From Bin87 sp963665395 (lineage in GTDB: Bacteria > Chloroflexota > Dehalococcoidia > Lucifugimonadales > UBA3495): DNA of 64,000 bases. The notes below the pieces were generated by a model. It did not search any database. It was not told the DNA's origin and saw nothing but the letters and a program-made list of their open reading frames with translations. Each line of letters starts with the position of its first letter. Positions within the stretch are counted from its first letter, which is position 1. Below are positions 24,561 through 32,325 of the stretch, in pieces. Both the position numbers and the translations under genes were made by a program. Location: NCBI GenBank assembly GCA_963665395.2, contig OY762251.1:2046001-2110000 (forward strand), written 5' to 3'.

Positions 24561-25886
24561 ATGTTTGACAATCTTACGGAACGGCTGACCGGGATATTCA
24601 ACCGCTTGCAGGGCCGGGGCCGGCTCACCGAGAAAGACATCGACGACGCACTGGGACAGGTCCGCCGTTCCCTGCTGGAAGCGGACGTCAACTTCCGTGT
24701 GGCTCGCGACTTCGTTGCCACGGTCAAGGAGCGTTCGCTGGGGGGCGAGGTGATGGAGAGCCTGTCGCCCGGTCAGCAGGTAGTGAAAATAGTACATGAA
24801 GAGCTGACCAACATTCTCAGCGCCGGCGATCACCGGCTCACCCCCGCCAGCCAGCTTCCTTCCGTCCTGATGCTGGTGGGGCTACAAGGTTCCGGCAAAA
24901 CCACCACGGCCGCCAAACTCGCGCTGCAAATGAAGCGCCAGCAGCACAGCGCCATGTTGGTCGCGGCCGACTTGCGCCGGCCGGCGGCCATCTCACAGTT
25001 GCAAACCCTGGGCAAACAGCTGGACATCCCGGTGTACTCTGAGGATCCCAAGTCTTCCACCCCGGCCAAAGTCGCCGCCGCTGGCTTGCGCCGGGCCACG
25101 GAGCTGGCCCATACCTGGGCCATCGTTGACACGGGGGGACGCCTCCACATTGACGACGAGCTCATGGCGGAACTTGAAGAGGTCAAGCGAGCCGTGTCGC
25201 CCCACCAGACGTTGCTGGTGGTGGATGCCATGACCGGCCAGGACGCCGTGAACGCCGCCCAGGAGTTTCACCAGCGGGTGGGCCTGGATGGGTTGGTGCT
25301 TTCCAAGATGGACGGCGACGCCCGTGGCGGGGCCGCCCTTTCCATAACCAAAGTCACCGGCGTCCCCATCAAATTCGTGGGCACCGGGGAGCGCAGCGAC
25401 GCCTTGGAACCCTTCCATCCCGACCGCATGGCGTCCCGGATCCTGGCCATGGGCGACGTGCTCACGCTGATCGAGCGCGCCCAGGACATGGTGGACGAAC
25501 AGAAGGCCAAGGAACTGGAACGCAAAATGCGGACGGCCAGCTTCACCCTGGACGACTTTCTCGAACAGATCCAGGGCGTCAAGAAGATGGGCGGCCTCGC
25601 CTCTGTCCTGGAGATGATGCCCGGCATGGGCCGGCAGACCAAGAAAATGCAGGAGCAGTTGGACGAGTCGGAGCTGAAGAAAACCGAGGCGATCATCCGC
25701 TCCATGACGATGGAAGAGCGGGAGCGCCCGGAAATAATCAAGGGCAGCCGACGCCGGCGCATCGCTCTGGGCAGCGGCACCAACCCCTCGGACGTGAACC
25801 GGGTCCTGAACCAGTTCAAGCAGACGCAAAGGCTGATGCGCCAGTTTTCCAACAACCCCAAGGGTTTGATGCGAATGTTGCGGTGA
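24561..25886 (+). CDS. ffh: Signal recognition particle protein Ffh
   Basis: A 441-residue GTPase that, with the 4.5S/SRP RNA, delivers nascent membrane proteins to FtsY. The N domain (MFDNLTERLTGIFNRLQGRG) is followed by the G domain: GLQGSGKTT (107-115), the DTGGRLHIDDELM region, TGQDAVNAA, and LSKMDGDARGGAAL. The methionine-rich M domain (from about 330) has GMGRQTKKMQEQLDESELKK and ends with the RNA-binding RRRRIALGSGT-like segment and LMRQFSNNPKGLMRMLR. The start at 24561 follows AAGGAACGAACC. It is a housekeeping gene and a good phylogenetic marker for this window. Confidence 0.98.
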   Translation: MFDNLTERLTGIFNRLQGRGRLTEKDIDDALGQVRRSLLEADVNFRVARDFVATVKERSLGGEVMESLSPGQQVVKIVHEELTNILSAGDHRLTPASQLPSVLMLVGLQGSGKTTTAAKLALQMKRQQHSAMLVAADLRRPAAISQLQTLGKQLDIPVYSEDPKSSTPAKVAAAGLRRATELAHTWAIVDTGGRLHIDDELMAELEEVKRAVSPHQTLLVVDAMTGQDAVNAAQEFHQRVGLDGLVLSKMDGDARGGAALSITKVTGVPIKFVGTGERSDALEPFHPDRMASRILAMGDVLTLIERAQDMVDEQKAKELERKMRTASFTLDDFLEQIQGVKKMGGLASVLEMMPGMGRQTKKMQEQLDESELKKTEAIIRSMTMEERERPEIIKGSRRRRIALGSGTNPSDVNRVLNQFKQTQRLMRQFSNNPKGLMRMLR

Positions 25887-25946
25887 CCCGGGGCTATCGC
25901 ACATGGACGGTTTAAAACCAGTCATTCCGGCGGAAGTCGGAATCCA

Positions 25947-26035
25947 GATAGGAGTTACGCGGTTGGGCGCCGGCTCGCGCTACGAGATTGCCGCGCTGCG
26001 CTCGCAATGACAGTTTCAACTGCGTAAGTCCTATC
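25947..26035. mobile_element. Short inverted-repeat element (MITE-like), 89 bp
   Basis: GATAGGAGTTACGCGGTTG at the left end matches the reverse complement of CAACTGCGTAAGTCCTATC at the right end in 17 of 19 positions. Inside is a copy of the dispersed motif CTCGCAATGACA. I could not find a target-site duplication. Just to its left (25921-25947) lies a REP-like GTCATTCC...GGAATCCAG hairpin. Confidence 0.55.
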
Positions 26036-26533
26036 AAGATTTGCGGGATTTGAGGATTTTCAGGATTGGGTTCGTCCGGTGGGTGATGGTGTTGCAGTGG
26101 CTTGGCTCCTTTTGGATGGTTGTTTGATTTGGGAGGCAGGATTTTCCGCCGGAGGCGGACTTTACAGCCCGCCAGAGGCGGATTTAGCAACACTTCGTTG
26201 TCAGCATACGGCCGGTTGGGTACGCAACTATTTGACCCCTACTTTTCCGTGTACTCGGGATGCTTTCGCATCCCTGCGCGCGGGCTCGGGCAGTCCCGGT
26301 GGTCCAGCGGTCAATCATGGTGAGGGCGTCGGGTCTAATCAAAGCCTTGCCGACTGCGACCGGTTGCGATTTTGAAACTGACGGGGTTGGCCGTCGAAGT
26401 GAAATCCTGCCTTTTGAGAACGTGGGTGATGGAAACAGCTGTTTTGCCTAGACAGGTTTAGGATATACGTTCTGCGGGCAGGTGGTCAAGGGGGAAAGGG
26501 GATTTCCTGGAAAACCGAAAGACCCTGGTGGCA
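26036..26533. other. Stretch without a recognisable gene; several small hairpins
   Basis: No frame here has family-like coding sequence. The stretch holds a run of short stem-loops: CCGCC-GGA-GGCGG near 26150, CGCC-AGA-GGCG near 26173, CAAC-ACTTC-GTTG near 26190 and GGATG-CTTTC-GCATCC near 26260. It also has an AT-rich GGATTTGAGGATTTTCAGGA motif near 26045. At 26496-26529 it holds one end of the CCAGGGTCTTTCGGTT element described at 53145. An untranslated RNA cannot be excluded. Confidence 0.4.
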
Positions 26534-26669
26534 CTCACGCGTACCCGTTTTGTCATTGCGAGGAGCGAAGGGACATGGCAATCTCGCAGGCTGAGCGACG
26601 GCTCCTGCCGCGACGAGATTGCTACGCTGCGCTCGCAATGACAGGTAGTGGAAAGTGGGTACGCGTGAG
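26534..26669. mobile_element. MITE, CTCACGCGTACCC family, copy A (136 bp)
   Basis: The left end CTCACGCGTACCC is exactly repeated in inverse at the right end (GGGTACGCGTGAG). Both ends lead into a TGTCATTGCGAG motif, so the interior is itself palindromic. The 10-bp flanks CCTGGTGGCA and GGTGGTGTCA agree at 7 positions, which fits a decayed target duplication. Copy B is at 52012-52168 with a perfect 10-bp duplication. There is no ORF. Confidence 0.75.
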
Positions 26670-26719
26670 GGTGGTGTCAGTCGGGAAAGTCTCTTCAAAG
26701 TCCACTCGTCATTCCTGAG

Positions 26720-28176
26720 CTGGACTTTGTACAAAAACTAGAAAAATGAAAGCGGCAGGGTAAGCTGGTTTGACCCCACAACTCACCGTAGGTCAATTCG
26801 TGCTCACCCTGCCCGATGCCATTGTAACTGTTCTCTTTCCCTTCGCCATGCTGTTCCAAAACCGAACCTGGCAAAAGGCTCAGGTCCTATTGGTCGGCGC
26901 GATCCTGACGCCGGGCCAGCGCACAGTGGCCGCGGCGTTGCGGGTCATGGGCCTCAGCGGCGACCGCAACTATGCCCGCTACCATCACGTGCTGAACCGG
27001 GCGGCGTGGTCGCCCCTTGGGGCGTCCCAGGTCTTGCTCAGGTTGCTGCTTCAACATCTCGACCACGGCGACGGTCCGCTGGTGTTCGGTATCGACGAAA
27101 CCCTGGAGCGTCGGCAGGGTCCAAAGATCAACGCTCTGGGTGTCTACCGAGACGCCGTGCGTTCCAGCCGCAGCTATACGGTCAAGGCCAGCGGGTTGCG
27201 CTGGATCAGTTTGATGTGGCTGGGACGCATCCCCTGGGCGGGACGGTTCTGGGCCCTGCCCTTGCTCACCGCGCTGGCGCCATCGGAACGCTATCACCAA
27301 AGGCAGGGACGCCGGCACAAGAAACTCACCGACTGGGCTCGCCAGATGATCCTGCTGCTGCGCCGCTGGCTGCCCCATCGCCCCCTGGTGGTGGTGGGCG
27401 ACAATGGCTATGCCGTCCTGGACTTGCTCTACTTCTGCCAGTCCCTCCATGAACCCGTAACCCTCATCACCAGGCTGCGCCTGGATGCCGGTCTCTACGA
27501 TCCCGCGCCACCCCGTCAACCGGGCCAAACCGGTCGCCCTCGGGTCAAGGGGGCACGTCAACCCACCCTCAAGCAACGCCTTGACGATCCCGAGCTGCTC
27601 TGGGACACCGCGTCGGTGTCCTGGTACGACGGCACCATGCGCACGCTGGAACTGGCTTCGCAGACCGCCCTCTGGTACCACCCCGGCAAACCGCCCGTAC
27701 CCATCCGCTGGGCGCTGGTCCGAGACCCCAAAGGTGAACTGGACACTCAGGCCCTGCTCTGCACTGATGAGTCGGTCGCCCCAGTCCAGATCCTGGAGTG
27801 GTTTGTGCTGCGTTGGCAGCTGGAGGTCACTTACCAGGAAGTACGGGCTCACTTGGGCGTGGAAACTCAGCGCCAATGGTCGGATCGCGCCATTGCCCGC
27901 ACCACGCCCGTCCTGATGGGTCTGTTTTCCTGGATCGCCCTGGCGGCACACTCGCTGCAACAAGAGAGCCCCATCACCCAGCGCACGGCGGCCTGGTACG
28001 CCAAACCCGCCCCCACTTTCGTGGATGCCATCGCCCTGGTGCGACGCCACCTGTGGCTGGCTTCGGACAGTTTTTCAATGTCGTTATCCGACTGTGACCG
28101 GGGAAAACCCGTTCCCGAATTGTACGCTCGGCTTATCGATTCCCTCGCCTACGCCGCTTGAACGTACAAAGTCCAG
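26720..28176 (+). mobile_element. Complete insertion sequence, IS4/IS701-like, 1457 bp
   Basis: The ends are CTGGACTTTGTAC on the left and its exact reverse complement GTACAAAGTCCAG on the right. CTGAG flanks both sides (26715-26719 and 28177-28181) and is read as a 5-bp target duplication; because the flanks and ends share AG/CT, the true border could shift by two bases. A single transposase gene fills the element. With intact ends and an intact ORF it may still be active. Confidence 0.82.
26770..28161 (+). CDS. DDE transposase of the insertion sequence
   Basis: A 463-residue transposase starting at TTG 26770 after GGCAGGGTAAGC. It resembles the DDE endonuclease group around IS701/IS4. Candidate catalytic residues are D in LVFGIDETLERRQG, D in LVVVGDNGYAVLD and E in LEVTYQEVRAHLGVE, the last in the position of the YREK-type helix. 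The long insertion between the second D and E, rich in strand residues, fits IS4-like enzymes. There is no frameshift or stop. The gene ends 15 bases before the right end of the element. Confidence 0.88.
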   Translation: MTPQLTVGQFVLTLPDAIVTVLFPFAMLFQNRTWQKAQVLLVGAILTPGQRTVAAALRVMGLSGDRNYARYHHVLNRAAWSPLGASQVLLRLLLQHLDHGDGPLVFGIDETLERRQGPKINALGVYRDAVRSSRSYTVKASGLRWISLMWLGRIPWAGRFWALPLLTALAPSERYHQRQGRRHKKLTDWARQMILLLRRWLPHRPLVVVGDNGYAVLDLLYFCQSLHEPVTLITRLRLDAGLYDPAPPRQPGQTGRPRVKGARQPTLKQRLDDPELLWDTASVSWYDGTMRTLELASQTALWYHPGKPPVPIRWALVRDPKGELDTQALLCTDESVAPVQILEWFVLRWQLEVTYQEVRAHLGVETQRQWSDRAIARTTPVLMGLFSWIALAAHSLQQESPITQRTAAWYAKPAPTFVDAIALVRRHLWLASDSFSMSLSDCDRGKPVPELYARLIDSLAYAA

Positions 28177-28183
28177 CTGAGAG

Positions 28184-28292
28184 GGTGTCTAAAAAGCCAA
28201 CGTGCATTGCGAGCGGCAAATGGAAGCGTGGAGGAACGTTCCCCCTCACCCCTGCCCTCTCCCACCAGTGGAGAGGGGGTTTTTAGACAACC
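28184..28292. mobile_element. Short inverted-repeat element next to the IS, 109 bp
   Basis: The left end GGTGTCTAAAAA and the inverse of the right end, GGTTGTCTAAAAA, match apart from one inserted T. CTGAGAG lies on both sides (28177-28183 and 28294-28300). The IS right end abuts the left duplication, so the IS seems to have inserted into the border of this element. There is no ORF; the interior carries a terminator-like hairpin. Confidence 0.6.
28255..28284 (+). terminator. Rho-independent terminator downstream of the transposase
   Basis: CCCTCTCC, seven loop bases and GGAGAGGG, then GG and TTTTT. It lies inside the 109-bp repeat element and would stop transcription leaving the IS before the convergent alkA-like gene. 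Confidence 0.65.
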
Positions 28293-28314
28293 GCTGAGAG
28301 ATAGGGCATGACGA

Positions 28315-29247
28315 TTAAGAGCCGGCCACCCGCCCGGAACGCAGCGCCGCAAAGAGGTAGGAAGTGGCGTAGGAACGCCACGGCGACCAGCGAATCGAGA
28401 AATCCAGCAGCTGCTGGTCGGTAATCTCCGCCCCATCGAAATAGAGAGCGGCGACGGTCTTGCGCAGGGCCAGGTCGCCTACGGGAAATCCGTCCGGGCG
28501 GGCCAAGGCGCGAACCAGCACCCACTGCGCCGTCCAGTTGCCCACGCCACGCAGGGCAACCATTTGACGAACTACTTCCTCATCGGGCAGTTGGCGCAGC
28601 TCCTCGAAACCGTCGGGGGCGTCCAGCGCAGCCAGCGCGATACCCTGTATGTACTCCGATTTGCGGAAACTGAGCTTCAACTGACGGAGATCTTCCACCT
28701 TGGCCATAGCCAGGGAGTTGGCGCGAGGAAAGGCGTACCGCTCCCGTCCGGCGATGGTGGCACGCACCCCATAATGTTGGACCAGCAGGTTGCGTATGAT
28801 CCGGGATACCGCGGTGGCAATCTGCTGACCCAAGACGGCCTGAACCAGGGCTTCATAAACTGACGCCGTCCGGGTGCTGTGGTAACCGTAAAAATCAGCC
28901 ACCACGCCGGCCAATACCGGGTCGCCTGACACCGAATCGTAGAAAGGACGCAAATCCTGGTCGCAGCCCAGCAGCCAGGTCAGTTGCCGGGCGGCGCGTT
29001 GGCCGTCGTCATCCGTGAGATCGTCTCCGGTCAGCGTTACGGACAATTCCGGGTTGTCCACCGTGCCGGTGGACTTCACCGAGGCGAGGCCGACTTTATC
29101 GCCCAGATCGAGCAGACGTATGTAAGCGTCGTCCGTGTACTCCTCGGTTTTGTACTCCTGGTCTCGCGAGTAATTGGGTTGGCCGGCCGTCAATTCAAAA
29201 TCATACGGCGGGACGGGAACGATTGTGGTCGTTACGGTGCTTTCCAT
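28315..29247 (-). CDS. DNA-3-methyladenine glycosylase II (AlkA-like)
   Basis: A 310-residue HhH-GPD base-excision glycosylase. An N-terminal AlkA-type domain (about 1-110) is followed by LVQAVLGQQIATAVS, the helix-hairpin-helix ALRGVGNWTAQWVL (about 231-244) and the catalytic aspartate D258 in FPVGDLALRKT. It removes alkylated purines from DNA. The start at 29247 (MESTVTTTIVPV) shares its A with the stop of thpR (TGATG), so the two are coupled. It ends the operon fusion-thpR-alkA. The length matches AlkA proteins. Confidence 0.92.
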   Translation of the reverse strand: MESTVTTTIVPVPPYDFELTAGQPNYSRDQEYKTEEYTDDAYIRLLDLGDKVGLASVKSTGTVDNPELSVTLTGDDLTDDDGQRAARQLTWLLGCDQDLRPFYDSVSGDPVLAGVVADFYGYHSTRTASVYEALVQAVLGQQIATAVSRIIRNLLVQHYGVRATIAGRERYAFPRANSLAMAKVEDLRQLKLSFRKSEYIQGIALAALDAPDGFEELRQLPDEEVVRQMVALRGVGNWTAQWVLVRALARPDGFPVGDLALRKTVAALYFDGAEITDQQLLDFSIRWSPWRSYATSYLFAALRSGRVAGS

Positions 29248-29834
29248 CAGATTTTGATGTCTCCCAGGCTGGTGTAGATAGCTCCCCGAGGCGTCAACTC
29301 GCTCCGGTATAAACGAACCGTGTCGGGCCGCCAGACGGAGGCGCCAGGCAGCGCTGCCCGGCCAATAACATTGGCTATGGCCTGCCGTTGCCGCGCGGGT
29401 ACCCGGTCCCGCACCCGCCCCAACGTTAGATGGGGACGGAACGGGCGCCTCTCTGCGGACCATCCCAGACTGACGGCCGCTTCCTCGGCCCGCTCCTGCA
29501 GGGACTGGATGGTTACCGGGTCACCAGACACGCCGGCCCATATGACACGGGGATTGCGACCGGCCGGGAATGTTCCCAGGCCGGCCAGCGCCAGTTGAGG
29601 CGCGACACATCCCTCCAGTTGCCTCGTCAGCGCTTCGACAATACGATCCGCAAGGTCGGGATCCGTCGGACCCAGAAACTTCAGCGTGAGATGGATACCA
29701 GTGGGATCAACCCAGCGCACCCCGGAGGGCAGGGCGCGACGCAACTCTGAAATAACGTGGCCCAGCGCCTGTGTCCAATCCAACGGCAGGGGCAACGCGA
29801 CAAAGGTGCGAACGGTGTTCCCGCCAGCGGTCAT
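29247..29834 (-). CDS. thpR: RNA 2',3'-cyclic phosphodiesterase
   Basis: A 195-residue 2H phosphoesterase (LigT/ThpR). The two catalytic HxTx motifs are HLTL at 48-51 (TGIHLTLKFLG) and HLTL at 135-138 (FRPHLTLGRVRD). It opens RTFVALPLP, typical of the family. ThpR opens 2',3'-cyclic phosphates on RNA ends and so acts in RNA end repair. Its ATG overlaps the upstream fusion gene's stop by four bases and its own stop overlaps alkA by one, so all three are translated as a unit. Confidence 0.94.
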   Translation of the reverse strand: MTAGGNTVRTFVALPLPLDWTQALGHVISELRRALPSGVRWVDPTGIHLTLKFLGPTDPDLADRIVEALTRQLEGCVAPQLALAGLGTFPAGRNPRVIWAGVSGDPVTIQSLQERAEEAAVSLGWSAERRPFRPHLTLGRVRDRVPARQRQAIANVIGRAALPGASVWRPDTVRLYRSELTPRGAIYTSLGDIKI

Positions 29835-31216
29835 GGGTTCAGCTCAGCCCTCCATCGATTGAGTTTCACGTACCATCCGGTCAGGTCCGCCAGCGAATAC
29901 CGTGCGTTGGCCGGGCTGGGGTTAGGCAGGACGAAAACCCGGCTGTTGCCGATGGTGAAATCCTGTCGGCCAAGAGATATGGCCCCGGGTTTGGAGATCC
30001 CCTCAGCGTAACGAAGGTAGGCGCGATACGCTGTCAATCCGTGGAAACAGGCGATGGCGGGCTCATGGGAAAGCAACTTTTCCCGCAGTAGGGGAGCGTC
30101 CTGGCGATAGTCGGCAGCGGACAGCCCGGAAGCCTGTGGCGTGGGACGCTTCACCACGTCGGTAAGTCCAATCCCCACATCCAAGAGCGCGGCATCGTCC
30201 TCCGGCCCCACCGGCCGGCCGGCCAGATTCGCGGTGGAAACCGCCGGCCAGAAGCGGTTGCGTGGATTGGCAAAGTAATGGCCGGCCCGGACGGAATAGG
30301 CTGACGGGTTCAGTCCAATCAGGACTATGTCCAACCCCGGACGCAGGTAGTCCGGTAGGGTTTCCGGCGACGGCTTGCAAAACGGGAACAGGGTAGCGGC
30401 GTTGCCACCCATGAGGGCATCCAGTTGCTCGTCGTCCAGGCCGGCGTCACGAACATGGTCAGCGACCCGGCGGTGTGCCAGCAGCGGGTAATCGGTGCCG
30501 AACAGGATGCGGTCCGCTCCGGCAGTGGCAACTGCGGCGGCCATCGCCGCCGGCCGGTACAGAAAAGGCAGGGCCGCCGTGTCGTACCAGACGTTGCCCA
30601 GCGTTTCGGCGACTTCAGGCATCGCGGCATAGAAGGGCAGCCCCCCGCCGAGATGGGCGAAGACGATGCGGTTCTGTGGGAAATTGGCGGCCAATTGCGC
30701 CAGACGTTCCGGGGTTGACGTTCCTTTGCCGGGGTACTGGTGTCCAACGGGTTCCGAGGAATGAACGGTGACGATCAAGTTGCGGCTATGTAGCGCGGCC
30801 ATCAACGGGGCCATGATTTGGGAGTCGCCGATGTCGAAACCCTGGCTGTCAGCGTGTAATTCCCCAATCCCGGCGGCTCCCGCGTCGGCGCAACGCACCG
30901 CCTCCGCGATGGCTGGTTCGCCCCAGGCGGGGTTCACGGATGCCACAGCGGCGAGCCGGTCAGGGTGTGCCCTTGCCGCTTGCAGCAAATAGTCGTTTGC
31001 TTCGGCAGCAACCGCCGGGTCGGTCCAACCGAAGCCCATGATCACCGCCCGGTCGATCTCAGCAGCGTCCAGGTCACGAAGCAGCGTTTCTGCGTCGGCG
31101 ATGCGGGCGTCGGCATTGGGAAATAACGCTGCGTAGGTGGCGTCCCGGGAGGTCAGTTCGCCGTGGCGACGCGCGAAATCCGGCGGCAAAACATGGCAAT
31201 GCGCGTCAATAATCAT
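29831..31216 (-). CDS. Amidohydrolase - mismatch-specific uracil-DNA glycosylase fusion
   Basis: A 461-residue two-domain protein with no stop or frameshift between the domains. Residues 1-280 are an amidohydrolase-2 TIM barrel: MIIDAHCHV (H6, H8), VTVHSSEP (H152), VFAHLGGGLP (H188) and LFGTDYPL (D242) form the metal site. Residues 285-461 match the MUG/TDG-type glycosylase: DIVLIGLNPSAYSVRAGHYF with NRFWPA, and the second active-site loop FVLPNPSPANARYS. MUG removes uracil or thymine from G mismatches. The amidohydrolase could be a metabolic enzyme accidentally fused, or process the released base; the latter is inference. The start ATG at 31216 lacks a clear ribosome site and may be leaderless. 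It heads the operon. Confidence 0.88.
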   Translation of the reverse strand: MIIDAHCHVLPPDFARRHGELTSRDATYAALFPNADARIADAETLLRDLDAAEIDRAVIMGFGWTDPAVAAEANDYLLQAARAHPDRLAAVASVNPAWGEPAIAEAVRCADAGAAGIGELHADSQGFDIGDSQIMAPLMAALHSRNLIVTVHSSEPVGHQYPGKGTSTPERLAQLAANFPQNRIVFAHLGGGLPFYAAMPEVAETLGNVWYDTAALPFLYRPAAMAAAVATAGADRILFGTDYPLLAHRRVADHVRDAGLDDEQLDALMGGNAATLFPFCKPSPETLPDYLRPGLDIVLIGLNPSAYSVRAGHYFANPRNRFWPAVSTANLAGRPVGPEDDAALLDVGIGLTDVVKRPTPQASGLSAADYRQDAPLLREKLLSHEPAIACFHGLTAYRAYLRYAEGISKPGAISLGRQDFTIGNSRVFVLPNPSPANARYSLADLTGWYVKLNRWRAELNP

Positions 31217-31275
31217 GAGGTCGAAATGCTGAAGGGGGCATAGTCTCGTGCCAAGTATAGACGATAGGCGCGCCG

Positions 31276-31408
31276 GGTAGCGTTGCAATTTAGGTGGTTC
31301 AGTTTTACGGCAATGCATTCGAGCGGCCAAAACTGCTGCTGCGCCAACGAGATTGCCACGCTGCGCTCGCAATGACAAAGACCAAACCACCTAAAACGGA
31401 ACGCTACC
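31276..31408. mobile_element. MITE, GGTAGCGTTGC family, copy A (133 bp)
   Basis: The ends pair over 24 bases with 21 matches (left GGTAGCGTTGCAATTTAGG, right inverse GGTAGCGTTCCGTTTTAGG). It is flanked by an exact 9-bp duplication, GGCGCGCCG (31267-31275 and 31409-31417). The interior holds GAGATTGCCACGCTGCGCTC and the CGCAATGACA motif. An element of the same length is at 53312-53444. It sits in the divergent region between the fusion gene and transketolase, immediately upstream of the transketolase promoter. There is no ORF. Confidence 0.85.
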
Positions 31409-31425
31409 GGCGCGCCGATTGCTTA

Positions 31426-31454
31426 TGGACAGCCTTACCGGGCCGGAATATAAT
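31426..31454 (+). promoter_or_regulatory. Sigma-70-type promoter of the transketolase genes
   Basis: TGGACA (31426-31431, one mismatch to TTGACA), a 17-bp spacer and TATAAT (31449-31454). The start codon at 31501 gives a leader of about 40 bases. The -35 box lies 8 bases outside the MITE's right target duplication. Confidence 0.75.
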
Positions 31455-31500
31455 TTTGTGGGCTGTTATTATCATCCGAACCCATGTCGCAGGTGACGTT

Positions 31501-32325
31501 TTGGCCGCAGTTGTGCAACCTCTACAGACCGTCGAAGAAATGCGGGAAACTTCGCTGCAGCTACGCCGCGACAGTCTTGAGATGATCTACGGAGCCGGCA
31601 GTGGGCACCCCGGCGGCTCATTGTCCGAGATCGACATCCTGGTCGCGCTCTACTTCGGTGTGATGCAATACGACGCGGAACACCCGCGCTGGCCCGAACG
31701 GGACCGGTTCATATTGAGCAAGGGCCATGCGTCGCCGGGGTTCTACGCCACCCTTTCGCGAGCCGGATATTTCGGACGTGAGGAACTTCCATCTTATCGC
31801 CGGACCGACGGCCTGCTGCAGGGCCATGCCCACCCGATGACACCGGGCGTGGAGATGAACTCCGGTTCGCTGGGCATGGGTTTGTCCTTTGCCCTGGGTC
31901 ACGCGCTGGCGGCAAGGTTGGACGGACGCGATTACCGGGTGTTCGCGTTGCTGGGCGACGGCGAATGCCAGGAGGGCGAAATCTGGGAGGCGGCCATGTC
32001 GGCGGCCCACCACAAAGCCGCCAACCTGACCGCCATTATCGACCGCAACCGCATCCAGAACGACCGCTTCACCGACGAAGTAATGACTCTGGAGCCCCTG
32101 GCCGACCGCTGGCGTGATTTCGGCTGGAACGTAATCACGTGCAATGGCCACGAGCACGCCGAAGTGCTGCGTGCTCTGGCGGACGCGGCGACCGGCGGCC
32201 CCACGGCGATAATCGCCGAAACGATAAAGGGCAAGGGCGTGAGCTTCATGGAAAACAACCCCGCTTTCCATGGCCGCGCGCCCAATGCCGAAGAATACGA
32301 AGCGGCCCTGAAGGAGCTGGCCTGA
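31501..32325 (+). CDS. Transketolase, N-terminal subunit
   Basis: A 274-residue protein holding the thiamine-diphosphate-binding half of transketolase. The probable start is TTG 31501 with AGGTGA four bases upstream; an internal ATG at codon 14 is the alternative. Motifs are GSGHPGGSLSEID, FILSKGHASPGFYA, GSLGMGLSFALGHA and LGDGECQEGEIWEAAMSAAH with the GDG...N ThDP/Mg site (DRNRIQND). The pyrimidine half is encoded by the next gene, overlapping by one base. Split transketolases are common in archaea, Chloroflexota and some Firmicutes and supply pentose phosphates and erythrose 4-phosphate. Confidence 0.93.
   Translation: MAAVVQPLQTVEEMRETSLQLRRDSLEMIYGAGSGHPGGSLSEIDILVALYFGVMQYDAEHPRWPERDRFILSKGHASPGFYATLSRAGYFGREELPSYRRTDGLLQGHAHPMTPGVEMNSGSLGMGLSFALGHALAARLDGRDYRVFALLGDGECQEGEIWEAAMSAAHHKAANLTAIIDRNRIQNDRFTDEVMTLEPLADRWRDFGWNVITCNGHEHAEVLRALADAATGGPTAIIAETIKGKGVSFMENNPAFHGRAPNAEEYEAALKELA

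Noticed and set aside
25912..26193. 93-residue minus-strand frame between ffh and the IS
   Set aside because: It runs through REP-like and MITE sequence and encodes low-complexity Pro/Asn/His-rich residues; the RAQRGNL part is a translated repeat.
26280..26460. Possible structured RNA (SRP RNA or other) near ffh
   Set aside because: GGAAACAGC-like pieces are present but I could not form a convincing SRP, tmRNA or 6S fold by eye.
26887..28050. 387-residue minus-strand frame inside the IS
   Set aside because: Antisense to the transposase, which has catalytic motifs and fills the element; single-ORF structure explains the IS.
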